From Asinibacterium sp. OR53 (GTDB lineage: Bacteria > Bacteroidota > Bacteroidia > Chitinophagales > Chitinophagaceae): a DNA stretch of 64,000 nt. Numbering within the stretch: position 1 is the first letter of the stretch; the number at the start of each line of letters is the position of its first letter. Under the pieces are notes generated by a model. The model was not told where the DNA came from, made no database searches, and saw only the letters and a list, made by a program, of their open reading frames with translations. Made by a program: the position numbers and the translations under genes. The stretch lies in assembly GCF_000515315.1 (NCBI RefSeq), contig NZ_KI911562.1:186001-250000 (forward strand). Reading direction: 5' to 3'. Below, piece after piece: positions 9,701 to 19,265 of the stretch.

Positions 9701-10537
9701 TTATGATTTAAACCTTCTATACTGTTCTGTACCTTTTTGCGCATTTGTTAATCCTGGAATCCCATTCCCTAAAATTTTTTCTAACGTTCTTGTTTCCAAA
9801 ACGAGGTTATGCATTTGATTTTCAGAAATTGACACTGGTGCATCGACACATTCCATATCGTCGGTTATTTTATAATGCTTTTCCAATATCTTAGCTCCAG
9901 CTGCTACTGCAAATAAAGGCACTTTAATATCATTAGTGTGGTCAGATTGTCCAATCACGCAAGATTCAAAATGATCTTTCAGAGAAAATATAGCGGCTAA
10001 ATTGGCATCTTTCTCATTAGTTGGATACGCAGATATACAATGCAGTAATGCAACTTTGCTTGTATGCTCATTAAGTATTTTTAATGCACTTCTGATTTCA
10101 TCTATGTTTGACATCCCAACAGATAAAATAACAGGTTTCCCTGTTTTCGCTATTTTTTTAAGCAAAAAATTATTCACAACATCAAAAGATGCTATTTTAT
10201 ATAATTCAACACCGATAGATTCTAAGTAATCGACGCTTTCAGCATCAAATGGGGTCGAAAAAAATATAAGGCCCTTGTTCTCTGAATATGTTTTTAACTC
10301 TTGAAAGGCATCAAAAGGAAGTTCACATTTTTTTAAAATGTCGAATATTGGGGAACTTTTCTCAACTCTATTTTCAGTTATATAGGTCTGAAATTTTACT
10401 GCATCAACTCCCGCCTTATATGCAGAATCAATCATTTCTTTTGCTAAGTCAAGACTACCGTTATGATTAATTCCAATTTCTGCTATTATAAAAGTCTTAT
10501 TTTGACAGTTAATACCAAAATCTTTAATTGTTTTCAT
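9701..10537 (-). CDS. NeuB-family sialic/nonulosonic acid synthase lacking the SAF domain
   Basis: 278 residues. The whole NeuB TIM barrel is present: FIIAEIGINHNGSLDLAKEM (16-35), AVKFQTY, FFSTPFD, KPVILSVGMS, HCISAYPT, IGQSDHT and LEKHY. NeuB, LegI and PseI enzymes (about 340 residues) continue after GNG...GLT with a SAF (antifreeze-like) domain that covers the sugar end of the neighbouring active site; this protein stops at that junction and the next gene begins 11 bases later. It should condense phosphoenolpyruvate with an aldose or aldehyde, but the missing cap implies a different partner. The sequence gives no sign of a frameshift. Confidence 0.85.
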   Translation of the reverse strand: MKTIKDFGINCQNKTFIIAEIGINHNGSLDLAKEMIDSAYKAGVDAVKFQTYITENRVEKSSPIFDILKKCELPFDAFQELKTYSENKGLIFFSTPFDAESVDYLESIGVELYKIASFDVVNNFLLKKIAKTGKPVILSVGMSNIDEIRSALKILNEHTSKVALLHCISAYPTNEKDANLAAIFSLKDHFESCVIGQSDHTNDIKVPLFAVAAGAKILEKHYKITDDMECVDAPVSISENQMHNLVLETRTLEKILGNGIPGLTNAQKGTEQYRRFKS

Positions 10538-10571
10538 GTTATTTTATTTAAAATTTATTAAAGAAATTTGC

Positions 10572-11345
10572 TTACCACGAACTCATTCCGCCGTCAATAA
10601 TTAAATTTTGACCAGTTGTATAAGATGATGCATCGCTAGACAAATATAAAATCCCCCCAATCATCTCTTCAACATTAGCCATCCGTTTCATTGGGCAACG
10701 AAATGCGTAATTGTTTAAAAAACCTGTTCCCTGAGGTGCCGCGGGATTGAAAATCCCTCCAGGAGAAAGCGTATTAACACGAATATTTCGATCAGCTAAG
10801 TGTACTGCAAAATATTTTGACATTTGGATAACCCCTGCTTTTGTAGCTCCATATATTTCGGAGTTTTTTCGATCACAATCAGTATAAATTCGAAAATCAG
10901 GGCTGATAACTCCATAAAAAGACCCAATATTCACAATTACAGCCGCCTTTTGAAAAATCTTATCAAACTTATTTACGAATGATTGGATACACCAAAAGGT
11001 TCCTTTTAAATTAACGTTCATTACCCAATCGATTTTTGCCTCTGTTCGTTCCTCAAAGGGCTCAAAAGTGCTTACTCCAGCGTTGTTAATAAGTATATCA
11101 ATCTTTCCATACTTTTCATAAATATCTGAAAATATTTGATCAACCTGTTCCTGGTTGCTTATATCTGCTTCATAGTACTTGACAGTGGGTAAATTATTTT
11201 GAGTGGTTTTAACATCTACTCCAAATACCATACACCCTACATTGACAAAAGCTAAACATATTTCTTTCCCAAGTTGCCCGCAAGCTCCTGTTACTAAAAC
11301 AGATTTACCAGAAAAATTAAAAAGTTTATTCAAATAGTTATCCAT
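10572..11345 (-). CDS. Short-chain dehydrogenase/reductase (sugar pathway)
   Basis: 257 residues of classical SDR design: cofactor loop VTGACGQLGKEI (18-29), NNAG (87-90), catalytic Ser142 and Tyr165-x3-Lys169 (YGATK), and a C-terminal GQNLIIDGG. Family members in nonulosonate and flagellin clusters (PtmA type) oxidise or reduce a sugar hydroxyl. Its stop lies 34 bases before the NeuB-like start, and its own start is 1 base from the end of the TIM-barrel isomerase gene, so it belongs to the same transcription unit. Substrate not predictable. Confidence 0.85.
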   Translation of the reverse strand: MDNYLNKLFNFSGKSVLVTGACGQLGKEICLAFVNVGCMVFGVDVKTTQNNLPTVKYYEADISNQEQVDQIFSDIYEKYGKIDILINNAGVSTFEPFEERTEAKIDWVMNVNLKGTFWCIQSFVNKFDKIFQKAAVIVNIGSFYGVISPDFRIYTDCDRKNSEIYGATKAGVIQMSKYFAVHLADRNIRVNTLSPGGIFNPAAPQGTGFLNNYAFRCPMKRMANVEEMIGGILYLSSDASSYTTGQNLIIDGGMSSW

Positions 11346-11346
11346 A

Positions 11347-12117
11347 TTATAAAATTGCTTTTTTTAACTCACTAATTGCACTTACAAGTTCTTCAGTATT
11401 CTTATAATATTCAATAGTTAAGAATTCAATTCGAGGATATTTCTTTACTAGAAAATCAGTTTCATTCCATTCTTCATGATCGGGTAAATTATGTGCATCA
11501 AATGCCATTTTCTCATTTTTCCCCCATTTACAAATATGTAATTGAATGCATTCATTTAGCGGCAATTCATCTCGATATTTCTCATACGGTATTTTCATAT
11601 TATGCGCAGATACATGAGCATGAGCAATATCAAATAAAAAATTAATGTTATTTTCTTTAACAATAGAAGTAATAAAATATGGCTCAGCAATATAATCATA
11701 TGCAATAGAGGGGTAATAATTATTATTCTCTATAGCTATTGAAACATGCTCTCCCATTATTTCTCTTATTTTCTGAAAATTTGTTTTGGCATTCTCTTTT
11801 AGCTCATCGATAGAATACTTGTAACTTCCTGATACAAATATTCCGTTCTCAATGATAGGATCATGAAAACAAGAAGCCAGATGAAATGAAATAAGCTTAA
11901 GATTTGGCTTGTTTTTTTTAAGCTCTCCCACATATTCTAGCTCACTTTCTGTCCATCGATGTATTGGCTGCAAATCACAATGAAATAAGGCTTGTAGCGT
12001 AACATCCGTTTTTGGGGAATGATCTCTACATTCTAAAAAATCAGAATTTTCTGTTATTATAGAAGCAAATAATTCATTTTTAAATAAATGGGATATTGGA
12101 GTCGCAATACTAGGCAT
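11347..12117 (-). CDS. Xylose-isomerase-like TIM-barrel protein
   Basis: 256 residues. The pattern of strands, with metal-ligand-type segments ISFHLASCF, IAIENNNYY (Glu), FLFDIAHAHVSAH (Asp-x-x-His) and FLTIEYYK (Glu), fits the sugar phosphate isomerase/epimerase (AP endonuclease 2-like) superfamily, which binds a divalent metal and isomerises or epimerises sugars. It overlaps the upstream aminotransferase gene by 8 bases. In this cluster it may make the keto or epimeric precursor used by the NeuB-like enzyme. Exact reaction unknown. Confidence 0.72.
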   Translation of the reverse strand: MPSIATPISHLFKNELFASIITENSDFLECRDHSPKTDVTLQALFHCDLQPIHRWTESELEYVGELKKNKPNLKLISFHLASCFHDPIIENGIFVSGSYKYSIDELKENAKTNFQKIREIMGEHVSIAIENNNYYPSIAYDYIAEPYFITSIVKENNINFLFDIAHAHVSAHNMKIPYEKYRDELPLNECIQLHICKWGKNEKMAFDAHNLPDHEEWNETDFLVKKYPRIEFLTIEYYKNTEELVSAISELKKAIL

Positions 12118-13240
12118 TATAGAAATTAAGTATATTTTCGCTTATATAATCTACTTCATCATAAGTAAGATCCGTAAACATTGGAAGACGAACTAAGCAG
12201 TCAGCCCATTTGTCAGCCTGTGATAATTCCCTTCCATCATGTTTATCCTTGTAATAGTTAGATTTATGTAATGACAAATAATGAAAAGTAGATTTAATTC
12301 CTTTACTTGATAAAGTCTTCATCAACTTTGTTCGTTCCTCAATATCTTCACATGTCAAGTAAAACATATGAGCATTATTAGTAGCATACTCAGGAATAAT
12401 AGGTAATAAGTTTTCATTGCTTGCCCCGAGGTTGCTTAAATTGTTATAATATCTATTCCAGAGTGACCGCCTTTTCTGTTGAATATCTTCTTTTTTGTTT
12501 AACTGTGCCATTAGAAATGCCGCAATCAATTCCGACGCAAGAAAAGAGGACCCAATATCTACCCACCCATATTTATCAATTTCGCCTCTAAAAAACTGAG
12601 ATCTGTTGGTTCCTTTCTCACGTATAATCTCAGCCCTCATTATATACTCGGGTCTATTAATTGCAAGCAATCCCCCTTCTCCTGAGGTTAAATTCTTTGT
12701 TTCATGAAATGAGAAAGTGGACAAGGCTCCTATAGTACCAAGGGGCTGATTCTTGTAATAAGAATCTATGGCCTGCGCTGCGTCTTCGATAACGATAAGA
12801 TTATATTTTTCTGAAAGAGAATTGATTTTATCCATGTCGCACGACGCTCCTGCATAATGCATTGCCACAATTACTCTTGTTTTTTCAGTAATTAGTTCTT
12901 CAATTTTATTTACATCTATATTCGGTGTTATCCTTTCGCTATCTGCAAAAACTATTTTTGCCCCCCGAAGTGCAAATGCATTTGCTGTTGAAACAAATGT
13001 GTATGAAGGCATAATAATTTCGGATTGAGAATCAATATTCGCTAATAAAGCACACATTTCCAGGGCATCTGTACAAGATGTAGTTAACAAAGTTTTTTTA
13101 AATCCGTATTTATCCTCCATATATTTTTGGACACTTGCAGTATATTCGCCATCGCCGGCTAACTTCTTTAGTTCGATTACTCTTGCGATATTCTCAATTT
13201 CCTGTCCCGTAATATAGGGTTTATTAAAAGGGATTTCCAT
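12110..13240 (-). CDS. wecE: WecE/RffA-type sugar aminotransferase
   Basis: 376 residues, the length of enterobacterial WecE (dTDP-4-amino-4,6-dideoxygalactose transaminase), and recognisably similar along its whole length: MEIPFNKPYITGQE start, MPSYTFVSTANAFALRGAKI (77-96), IEDAAQA (151-157), FSFHETKN with PLP Lys182, and the IREKGTNRSQFFRGEIDKY block. WecE converts TDP-4-keto-6-deoxyglucose to TDP-Fuc4N using glutamate. The RmlA/RmlB enzymes that make its substrate are not in this window. The WecD-like acetyltransferase at 8613-9689 would perform the next step. Membership is clear; the exact product is inferred. Confidence 0.88.
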   Translation of the reverse strand: MEIPFNKPYITGQEIENIARVIELKKLAGDGEYTASVQKYMEDKYGFKKTLLTTSCTDALEMCALLANIDSQSEIIMPSYTFVSTANAFALRGAKIVFADSERITPNIDVNKIEELITEKTRVIVAMHYAGASCDMDKINSLSEKYNLIVIEDAAQAIDSYYKNQPLGTIGALSTFSFHETKNLTSGEGGLLAINRPEYIMRAEIIREKGTNRSQFFRGEIDKYGWVDIGSSFLASELIAAFLMAQLNKKEDIQQKRRSLWNRYYNNLSNLGASNENLLPIIPEYATNNAHMFYLTCEDIEERTKLMKTLSSKGIKSTFHYLSLHKSNYYKDKHDGRELSQADKWADCLVRLPMFTDLTYDEVDYISENILNFYNA

Positions 13241-13298
13241 TAATGATATTTTCTTTGAACAGTATTAGTTAGAAATAACCAGATTCTATTTAACAATT

Positions 13299-14285
13299 CT
13301 ATTTTGATAGTTGAGTGTGAGTATTATCCTTTATATACCACTCAAAAACTTTTTCTAGCCCCTCATAAAAATTTGTTTCAGGTTTATACCCAAGTAATTC
13401 GATTATTTTATTAATATCAGCTTTTGAATGTCGTACATCTCCATCCCTTTCTGCCTGATAAGTCAGTTGCACGTTCAGTTTTGATATATTTTTTAAACAT
13501 TTAATAACCTGATTTAAAGAAATTTGCTCTCCGCACGCAACATTATATACCTGATTCATTGCTAATGGATTTTTTGAAAACAGTGCCAAGTCATTTGCTA
13601 GTATAACATTACTCACATATGTAAAATCTCTAGTAGTCTCCCCATCACCATTTATTACAACTGGCTTGCTTTCAAGAAATGCCTTACAAAATGTCGGAAT
13701 AACAGCTGCATATGCCCCATTGGGGTCTTGACGGGGACCAAATACATTGAAGTATCTTAGTCCTATATAATTGAGTCCATAATTTCTATTAAAGGTATCG
13801 GCAAAAACTTCAGTAACATATTTAGTCACTGCATAGGGACTTAATGGCTTTCCTATTTGGCTTTCCACTTTAGGCAATTCCTTACTATCTCCATATGTAG
13901 ATGAAGAACACGCTAATATAATTCTATCAACTTTATTTATATGACACGCATGCATTAGATTAACAGTTCCTAAAATATTAACCTCCGTCGTTTTCATAGG
14001 ATTTTTTATCGAACGAGGAACGGAACCAAGAGCTGCCTGATGTGTTACTTTATCGATATCTTTTGTAATAGAAAGACACGTTTCATAATTACAAATATCC
14101 CCTTCTATAAATTCAAATTTTGGGTTTGAAAAAAAACTCTTTATGTTGTTAAAGTATCCAGTTGAAAAATTATCAATCACTCGAATCAATTCGATTCGTT
14201 CATCATTTATATATTTTTCAACTAAATTGGAGCCGATAAATCCAGCCCCGCCGGTAATTAATAATTTAACTTTATCTGTTATCAT
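13299..14285 (-). CDS. wbpP: UDP-N-acetylglucosamine C4-epimerase (WbpP/TviC type)
   Basis: 328-residue extended [16 protein letters not shown] (9-21) binds NAD; SSSTYG (127-132) and Tyr151-x3-Lys155 in PLSPYAVTK form the active site. The blocks [31 protein letters not shown] and [11 protein letters not shown] match the WbpP/TviC subgroup, which interconverts UDP-GlcNAc and UDP-GalNAc or their uronic acids. Its ATG overlaps the dehydrogenase stop by 4 bases; in Vi antigen and Pseudomonas O6 loci the same pair makes UDP-GalNAcA. AT-rich. Confidence 0.88.
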   Translation of the reverse strand: MITDKVKLLITGGAGFIGSNLVEKYINDERIELIRVIDNFSTGYFNNIKSFFSNPKFEFIEGDICNYETCLSITKDIDKVTHQAALGSVPRSIKNPMKTTEVNILGTVNLMHACHINKVDRIILACSSSTYGDSKELPKVESQIGKPLSPYAVTKYVTEVFADTFNRNYGLNYIGLRYFNVFGPRQDPNGAYAAVIPTFCKAFLESKPVVINGDGETTRDFTYVSNVILANDLALFSKNPLAMNQVYNVACGEQISLNQVIKCLKNISKLNVQLTYQAERDGDVRHSKADINKIIELLGYKPETNFYEGLEKVFEWYIKDNTHTQLSK

Positions 14286-15613
14286 AACCCTCCATCTACT
14301 ATATCAAGTGATAAAATACCTTTAACATCATAAACAACCGATTCCGTCTTTAAAAGATCTCGTATGTTTATTGATATAAAAGAGCTATGGCTAACTGCTA
14401 AAATTATTGCATCAAACTTTTTGTTATTAGGAATATCAATTTTAGTCATTATATCATATTCTCTCTTAACATCTTCTGGTTTTGCCCAAGGGTCAACTAT
14501 TGTCAAGCTGACATTGTATGTTTTAAGCTCATTGATGATATCGATGACCCTTGTATTTCTAACGTCTGGACAATCTTCTTTAAAAGTAAACCCAAGTATC
14601 AGAATCTCTGCATCCTTTACTTTTATATTTTTTTTTATCATTAATTTAATAGTCTCATTAGCTACATATTTCCCCATCTCATCGTTTAGCCTCCTTCCAG
14701 CTAAAATTATTTCAGGATGATAACCTAATTCTTGTGCTTTTTGCGCTAAATAATAAGGATCCACTCCGATGCAATGTCCGCCAACCAACCCTGGTTTGAA
14801 TTTTAGAAAGTTCCATTTTGTACCTGCTGCTTCTAAAACAGACTTAGTATCAATCTTTAATAAATTAAATATTTTAGAAAGTTCATTAACAAAAGCAATA
14901 TTAATATCTCTTTGCGCATTCTCAATTACCTTAGCGGCCTCTGCGACTTTGATACTTTTGGCTTTATATGTTCCTGCAGTAATTATTGACTTGTATAACT
15001 GATCAACTATTTCTGCAGTTTCTGGTGTAGAACCAGAAGTCACTTTTAAAATTTTGGTTACTGTATGTTGTTTGTCGCCTGGATTAATTCGTTCGGGACT
15101 ATAGCCAACAAAAATATCTTTATTTAATTTTAACCCACTGTTTTCTTCGAGCACAGGAACGCATTCTTCTTCAGTTACTCCAGGATAAACAGTAGATTCG
15201 TAAATTACAATATCTCCACTTTTCAAACATTTGCCTACTGTTTCGCTCGCCCTATATAGAGGAGTCAAATCAGGGTTGTTCCTTTTATCTATCGGGGTTG
15301 GCACAGTAATAATATAAATGTTACAAGATTTAATACTTTCAATCTCTGAAGAAAGTTCTAATCCTTTATTATTGACATTTTTCTGTTTTTCTTGTTGCTC
15401 AAATCCCAATAAAACATTTTGAAGGACATCATTTTCAACTTCTAAAGTATCATCAATACCAAGTTTCAAAGTATTGATTCTTTTTCTATTAATATCAAAC
15501 CCAACGACTAAATATTTTTTTGCAAATTCAACTGCTAAAGGAAGTCCCACATATCCAAGGCCGATTACTGCTATTTTCTTTTCTGTCAAATTTATCTGCT
15601 CATTATTTCGCAT
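14282..15613 (-). CDS. wbpO: UDP-N-acetylhexosamine 6-dehydrogenase (WbpO/TviB type)
   Basis: 443 residues. [17 protein letters not shown] (14-30) is the NAD-binding start; the catalytic cysteine is Cys281 in [23 protein letters not shown] (170-180) and [15 protein letters not shown] near the C-terminus are subgroup signatures of TviB/WbpO. The enzyme oxidises C6 of a UDP-HexNAc twice to the uronic acid. It is coupled to the epimerase by a 4-base overlap. A second, more GC-rich dehydrogenase of the same subgroup lies at 26198-27463, so this copy probably came with the polysaccharide block. Confidence 0.88.
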   Translation of the reverse strand: MRNNEQINLTEKKIAVIGLGYVGLPLAVEFAKKYLVVGFDINRKRINTLKLGIDDTLEVENDVLQNVLLGFEQQEKQKNVNNKGLELSSEIESIKSCNIYIITVPTPIDKRNNPDLTPLYRASETVGKCLKSGDIVIYESTVYPGVTEEECVPVLEENSGLKLNKDIFVGYSPERINPGDKQHTVTKILKVTSGSTPETAEIVDQLYKSIITAGTYKAKSIKVAEAAKVIENAQRDINIAFVNELSKIFNLLKIDTKSVLEAAGTKWNFLKFKPGLVGGHCIGVDPYYLAQKAQELGYHPEIILAGRRLNDEMGKYVANETIKLMIKKNIKVKDAEILILGFTFKEDCPDVRNTRVIDIINELKTYNVSLTIVDPWAKPEDVKREYDIMTKIDIPNNKKFDAIILAVSHSSFISINIRDLLKTESVVYDVKGILSLDIVDGGL

Positions 15614-15684
15614 AAATTACTTCATTATTATGATGTCTAAACAATTTTAATATCATAGAGAGCTATCCACTAACAATCAATTAT

Positions 15685-16752
15685 TTAATTCCACCAACGT
15701 TTTAATATCAGTATCAGCATTGCTATTGAACTAAATATTAAAGTTCCGCTTATTGCAAATAAGATTTTGCTGGTCTTTTCTTTAAATAAAGGTAAGATAG
15801 GTGTGTCGATAACTTGTATTAATGGCGTGTCTTTACGTAATGTTACTTTTGCTAATTCTAAATTTTTTACTAACTCTGTCAATATGGCCACATTTGTCTG
15901 AACATCAATTTGTCTTTTTGTTGACGGTGTTTTGCGAACATTAAGCGCAGGATTAAGATTATATGTATTATCATTAGCTGCAGCTACACCAGTTATGGCA
16001 TCATTTAATTCCCTACGTACTGAATCTGCTTGCCTTTCTAAGATTAAGACATTCATTTTAGATTTTCTACTTTTCGTATCAACATAAAAATCTGAAACCT
16101 CTTTTGCGAGAGCTTCAGCAAAAAGTTTAGAAAACAATTCATTTTCTGTTCGCACATCAATACTAATAATCGAGACCTTTTTATCTTTTTGTGCTACGCT
16201 AAGATTTTTTTTAATCAAGTTCGAATATATTATCCCTAATATACTGTCTTGTTGTAATGAAAATCTGTTCCTGTCTGAATTAGAAACGAACTTAATTTTT
16301 TCAGAAAACTCCGGTTTGCTTGATTCCCATCGCTTTCTCCATCCTTTCATCCGTATATACATTTCGGCTAAAGTGATCTCTTCGTCATTTATTCTTTCCT
16401 TAGTCAATAATGTTCTCTCAACTAATAATCTACTTTTCATTAGCTCACTCAAGTTTGAGCCACTGAAAGCTCCGCTTGTACCTGTTCCTAAATCAATGCC
16501 AAAAGTGCTTGCTAAGCTCAATGCCCCACTTAGACCTCCTCCGCTCTTTTCATCTTCTAATGCAAAACTCAAAGTAGCTGTATAATATGTTTTTTGAAGA
16601 TATGCATACGTAAATCCTATAATAGCGCCAATAAAACTGCATAGTAAAATGATTTTCCACTTACTAATCAAAAAACGGAAATAGTCTTTAATGTTAGCAA
16701 TTAATTCTTTAAACCCTACTTCATTTGAGAAACTATTTTGTGGCATATCCAT
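15685..16752 (-). CDS. Wzz-family chain-length determinant protein
   Basis: 355 residues from ATG 16752 (a TTG six bases upstream is less likely). Two membrane helices frame a periplasmic domain: one near residues 35-58 (ILLCSFIGAIIGFTYAYL) and one at the C-terminus (ILFAISGTLIFSSIAMLILI), the Wzz layout. The N-terminal YYTATLSFALED segment is the usual beta region after the first helix. Such proteins set polymer length and contact the outer-membrane exporter, here encoded 10 bases upstream. No tyrosine-kinase domain is attached. Confidence 0.85.
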   Translation of the reverse strand: MDMPQNSFSNEVGFKELIANIKDYFRFLISKWKIILLCSFIGAIIGFTYAYLQKTYYTATLSFALEDEKSGGGLSGALSLASTFGIDLGTGTSGAFSGSNLSELMKSRLLVERTLLTKERINDEEITLAEMYIRMKGWRKRWESSKPEFSEKIKFVSNSDRNRFSLQQDSILGIIYSNLIKKNLSVAQKDKKVSIISIDVRTENELFSKLFAEALAKEVSDFYVDTKSRKSKMNVLILERQADSVRRELNDAITGVAAANDNTYNLNPALNVRKTPSTKRQIDVQTNVAILTELVKNLELAKVTLRKDTPLIQVIDTPILPLFKEKTSKILFAISGTLIFSSIAMLILILKRWWN

Positions 16753-16762
16753 TATCAATTTT

Positions 16763-19222
16763 TTATAACCTTAAAACTGCTATGACTACTCCTGCTAAAC
16801 TTGCTAGAGCACTGGAAATACCAATAATCTCTCCAGTAGTTAGCGACTTCTTTTCAGCTTTTTTGGGAACTATTAATTCGCTACCAGGCAATACCTTGGG
16901 GTAAAATTTGACAAATAAAAAATGATTAGTTGTTGCTGCTTTACCGTTAGCATATACAATATATGTTCTCTTCCGCCAGGCATCCGCCGCATACCCTCCC
17001 GCATCACTAATATAATCCCTGACTGTGCTTTTTTTCTTAAAAGGCACTTGTGTTGCCATTAATACAGCACCAGTGATCTTCACTTGGCCATCGAATTTGG
17101 GTATATATAGCTCATCTTTAGATCGTAAAACTAAATCCTCCACTGAACCGGGGTTTTTCATAATTGATGCCATATCTAAAGGTATCTGATCATAATCACG
17201 TCTAATGTCCTGTAGCACTTGCTGTGCTTTAAGGCTATCTTTATCCTTTATATTTTTTTGCAACTTACGAGCAGTTTCTTCAGATTGTTGTCTTTCTATA
17301 TCTGTTTTATATCGTTTAACATAAGCACCAGCGGGATTGGCATCCGGCGTATAACCGCCTGCTCTGCGCAAGACATCACTCACCCGTTCTATCCTGCTTA
17401 TCAATGCATAAGGACCGGGGTATTGTATCTGACCACTTACTATTACTGATTCAGGTAAGGTATAACCCGCTTTGCGACGAATAGTAACTACATCAAAGGG
17501 TTGAATTGGAATATTGGCAGAAACACTACTCAAATCACCATTTATCTCGGTATTGATCACTACACTGGCACGATTATCCGTCGGGGCAACACTGTCCCTG
17601 CGTATCAATCGGGCAATTTCTATGTTCTTATACGCAGCATCAGTAAAACCACCAGCCTGCAGGATTAGATCTTTCAGAGTCAGTTGGTTGACATAATCAT
17701 ATTGCCCTGGAATGCGTATTTCGCCTTGTATAGTTACTTTAAAAGAGTCCCGCAGATCCTGCAAAGAACTAATCAGTACTTCATCTTCTCGCTTCAATAT
17801 GGGATTATTCTCTCCATTTAATACTTTTCTTACGTCAAAAGAAACAATCGATCTAGTAAGATCATCTTCCAAACGTAGGATCTGCCCTCTGCCTGTATAA
17901 GCATCCTCTTTTAATCCGTCGGCTTTCTTGATTAAATCGGCCACATTCAAACCTGGTGTTAATTCATAAGCGTCTGGCCTGAAAACAGCACCAGATATTT
18001 TCACCCTGTTCTGAAAACGGTTGAGTATTTTAGACGCCACAAATACATCGCCCGTATGGGGTATATAATCATTGTACGCAATTGATTGTAAATCATGCAC
18101 CTGCCTTTCAGTTTCGTTGCGTTGAAAAACTTTCACGGAAGCTTCGTAAGCCGAATCGGTAAAGCCGGACGCAAAAGCAACAATATCTGAAAACTTTTCA
18201 GATGGTAATACCTCAAAAATGCCAGGTCGTTTAAACTGCCCCTGCAACTGGATCCTGGTTTTATAAGGAGGTATACGGATGACATCATTGTCTTTTAATC
18301 CCACATTATCTGACTGATCTCCATGCAGCAAAAAACGATAAAGGTCTATCTTACGCTCTACTCGGTTATTTCGAACTAATTCTATTTCTCGGAAGCTACC
18401 AAAAGCGTTAGGACCACCACTGACAAACAGAGCATTGAATACAGTAGACAAGGAAGAAAGAGTAAAAATACCCGGTCTGTTGGCACCAATAATGATGACT
18501 TTGATACTGCGTATTTTACTGAGTGTAACTGATAATCTTGACCCACCTGATTTAAGATAAGGGTACACTGAATTACCCATAATAGTTTTGAGCTTTTGTG
18601 TAGCTACTTCAATAGTAAGTCCCGCTACCTTTACCTGTCCAACGTTGGGTATGGAAACAAATCCTTCAGTAGACACCAACAAATCTCCACTATACTCCTG
18701 TACTCCATACACAGATACCAATATTTGATCATCAGGACCTAACACATAATTCAATGGGGTAGCCAGCCTCAAATTGGGTTCAAAGCTGGGGGCAATGGAA
18801 GTATACAACTCAGAACCAAAGATCAAAGAATCGATCAGCGGTTTGGCGTGTTCATGGTATTTTTCGGTACTGAGCGAATCGGAACTGTTGTTAACTTTTT
18901 CGGCCGACACCAAATTTTGTGCTTTCAATCTGCCTGTTACTGGTGAAGCATTGCTTGTTCCTGAAATACGCGCTTTAAGCTTAGCAAATTCTGCAGGTGA
19001 CATTCCCTTCGAAAGCGCCATTTGCTCTGCCTGGTCAATAGTCATACCCGAACTGCTTAACTGAGTTTTGAGCCTGACTATATCGGCATCACTCATTTGG
19101 TCTACCCGAATCTGACTGAGGTCCTTTCCTTTTAATAAGTCCTGGGCCTGAACTACTCCAACCGATAGTAACACAACAAGGGTCATTAAGAACCTGAAAA
19201 AACACTTGATATTTCTCTTCAT
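16763..19222 (-). CDS. Wza-like polysaccharide export protein with SLBB domains
   Basis: 819 residues. A Sec signal peptide occupies about 1-26 (ending VVQAQ), followed by a polar linker, then the polysaccharide-export domain at YVLGPDDQILVSVYG (159-173) and a series of SLBB repeats (for example around KVIIIGANRPGIFTL, IQLQGQFKRPGIFEV, VTIQGEIRIPGQYDY, VIVSGQIQYPGPYAL and VKITGAVLMATQVPF). A C-terminal hydrophobic segment (about 803-819) probably anchors it. It is far longer than E. coli Wza (about 380) because of extra SLBB domains, as is usual in Bacteroidota. It forms the outer-membrane exit for the polymer. Confidence 0.87.
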   Translation of the reverse strand: MKRNIKCFFRFLMTLVVLLSVGVVQAQDLLKGKDLSQIRVDQMSDADIVRLKTQLSSSGMTIDQAEQMALSKGMSPAEFAKLKARISGTSNASPVTGRLKAQNLVSAEKVNNSSDSLSTEKYHEHAKPLIDSLIFGSELYTSIAPSFEPNLRLATPLNYVLGPDDQILVSVYGVQEYSGDLLVSTEGFVSIPNVGQVKVAGLTIEVATQKLKTIMGNSVYPYLKSGGSRLSVTLSKIRSIKVIIIGANRPGIFTLSSLSTVFNALFVSGGPNAFGSFREIELVRNNRVERKIDLYRFLLHGDQSDNVGLKDNDVIRIPPYKTRIQLQGQFKRPGIFEVLPSEKFSDIVAFASGFTDSAYEASVKVFQRNETERQVHDLQSIAYNDYIPHTGDVFVASKILNRFQNRVKISGAVFRPDAYELTPGLNVADLIKKADGLKEDAYTGRGQILRLEDDLTRSIVSFDVRKVLNGENNPILKREDEVLISSLQDLRDSFKVTIQGEIRIPGQYDYVNQLTLKDLILQAGGFTDAAYKNIEIARLIRRDSVAPTDNRASVVINTEINGDLSSVSANIPIQPFDVVTIRRKAGYTLPESVIVSGQIQYPGPYALISRIERVSDVLRRAGGYTPDANPAGAYVKRYKTDIERQQSEETARKLQKNIKDKDSLKAQQVLQDIRRDYDQIPLDMASIMKNPGSVEDLVLRSKDELYIPKFDGQVKITGAVLMATQVPFKKKSTVRDYISDAGGYAADAWRKRTYIVYANGKAATTNHFLFVKFYPKVLPGSELIVPKKAEKKSLTTGEIIGISSALASLAGVVIAVLRL

Positions 19223-19265
19223 TTACTTAACTGTAATTAACAATAACTGAAATTCCTATTCTCAC

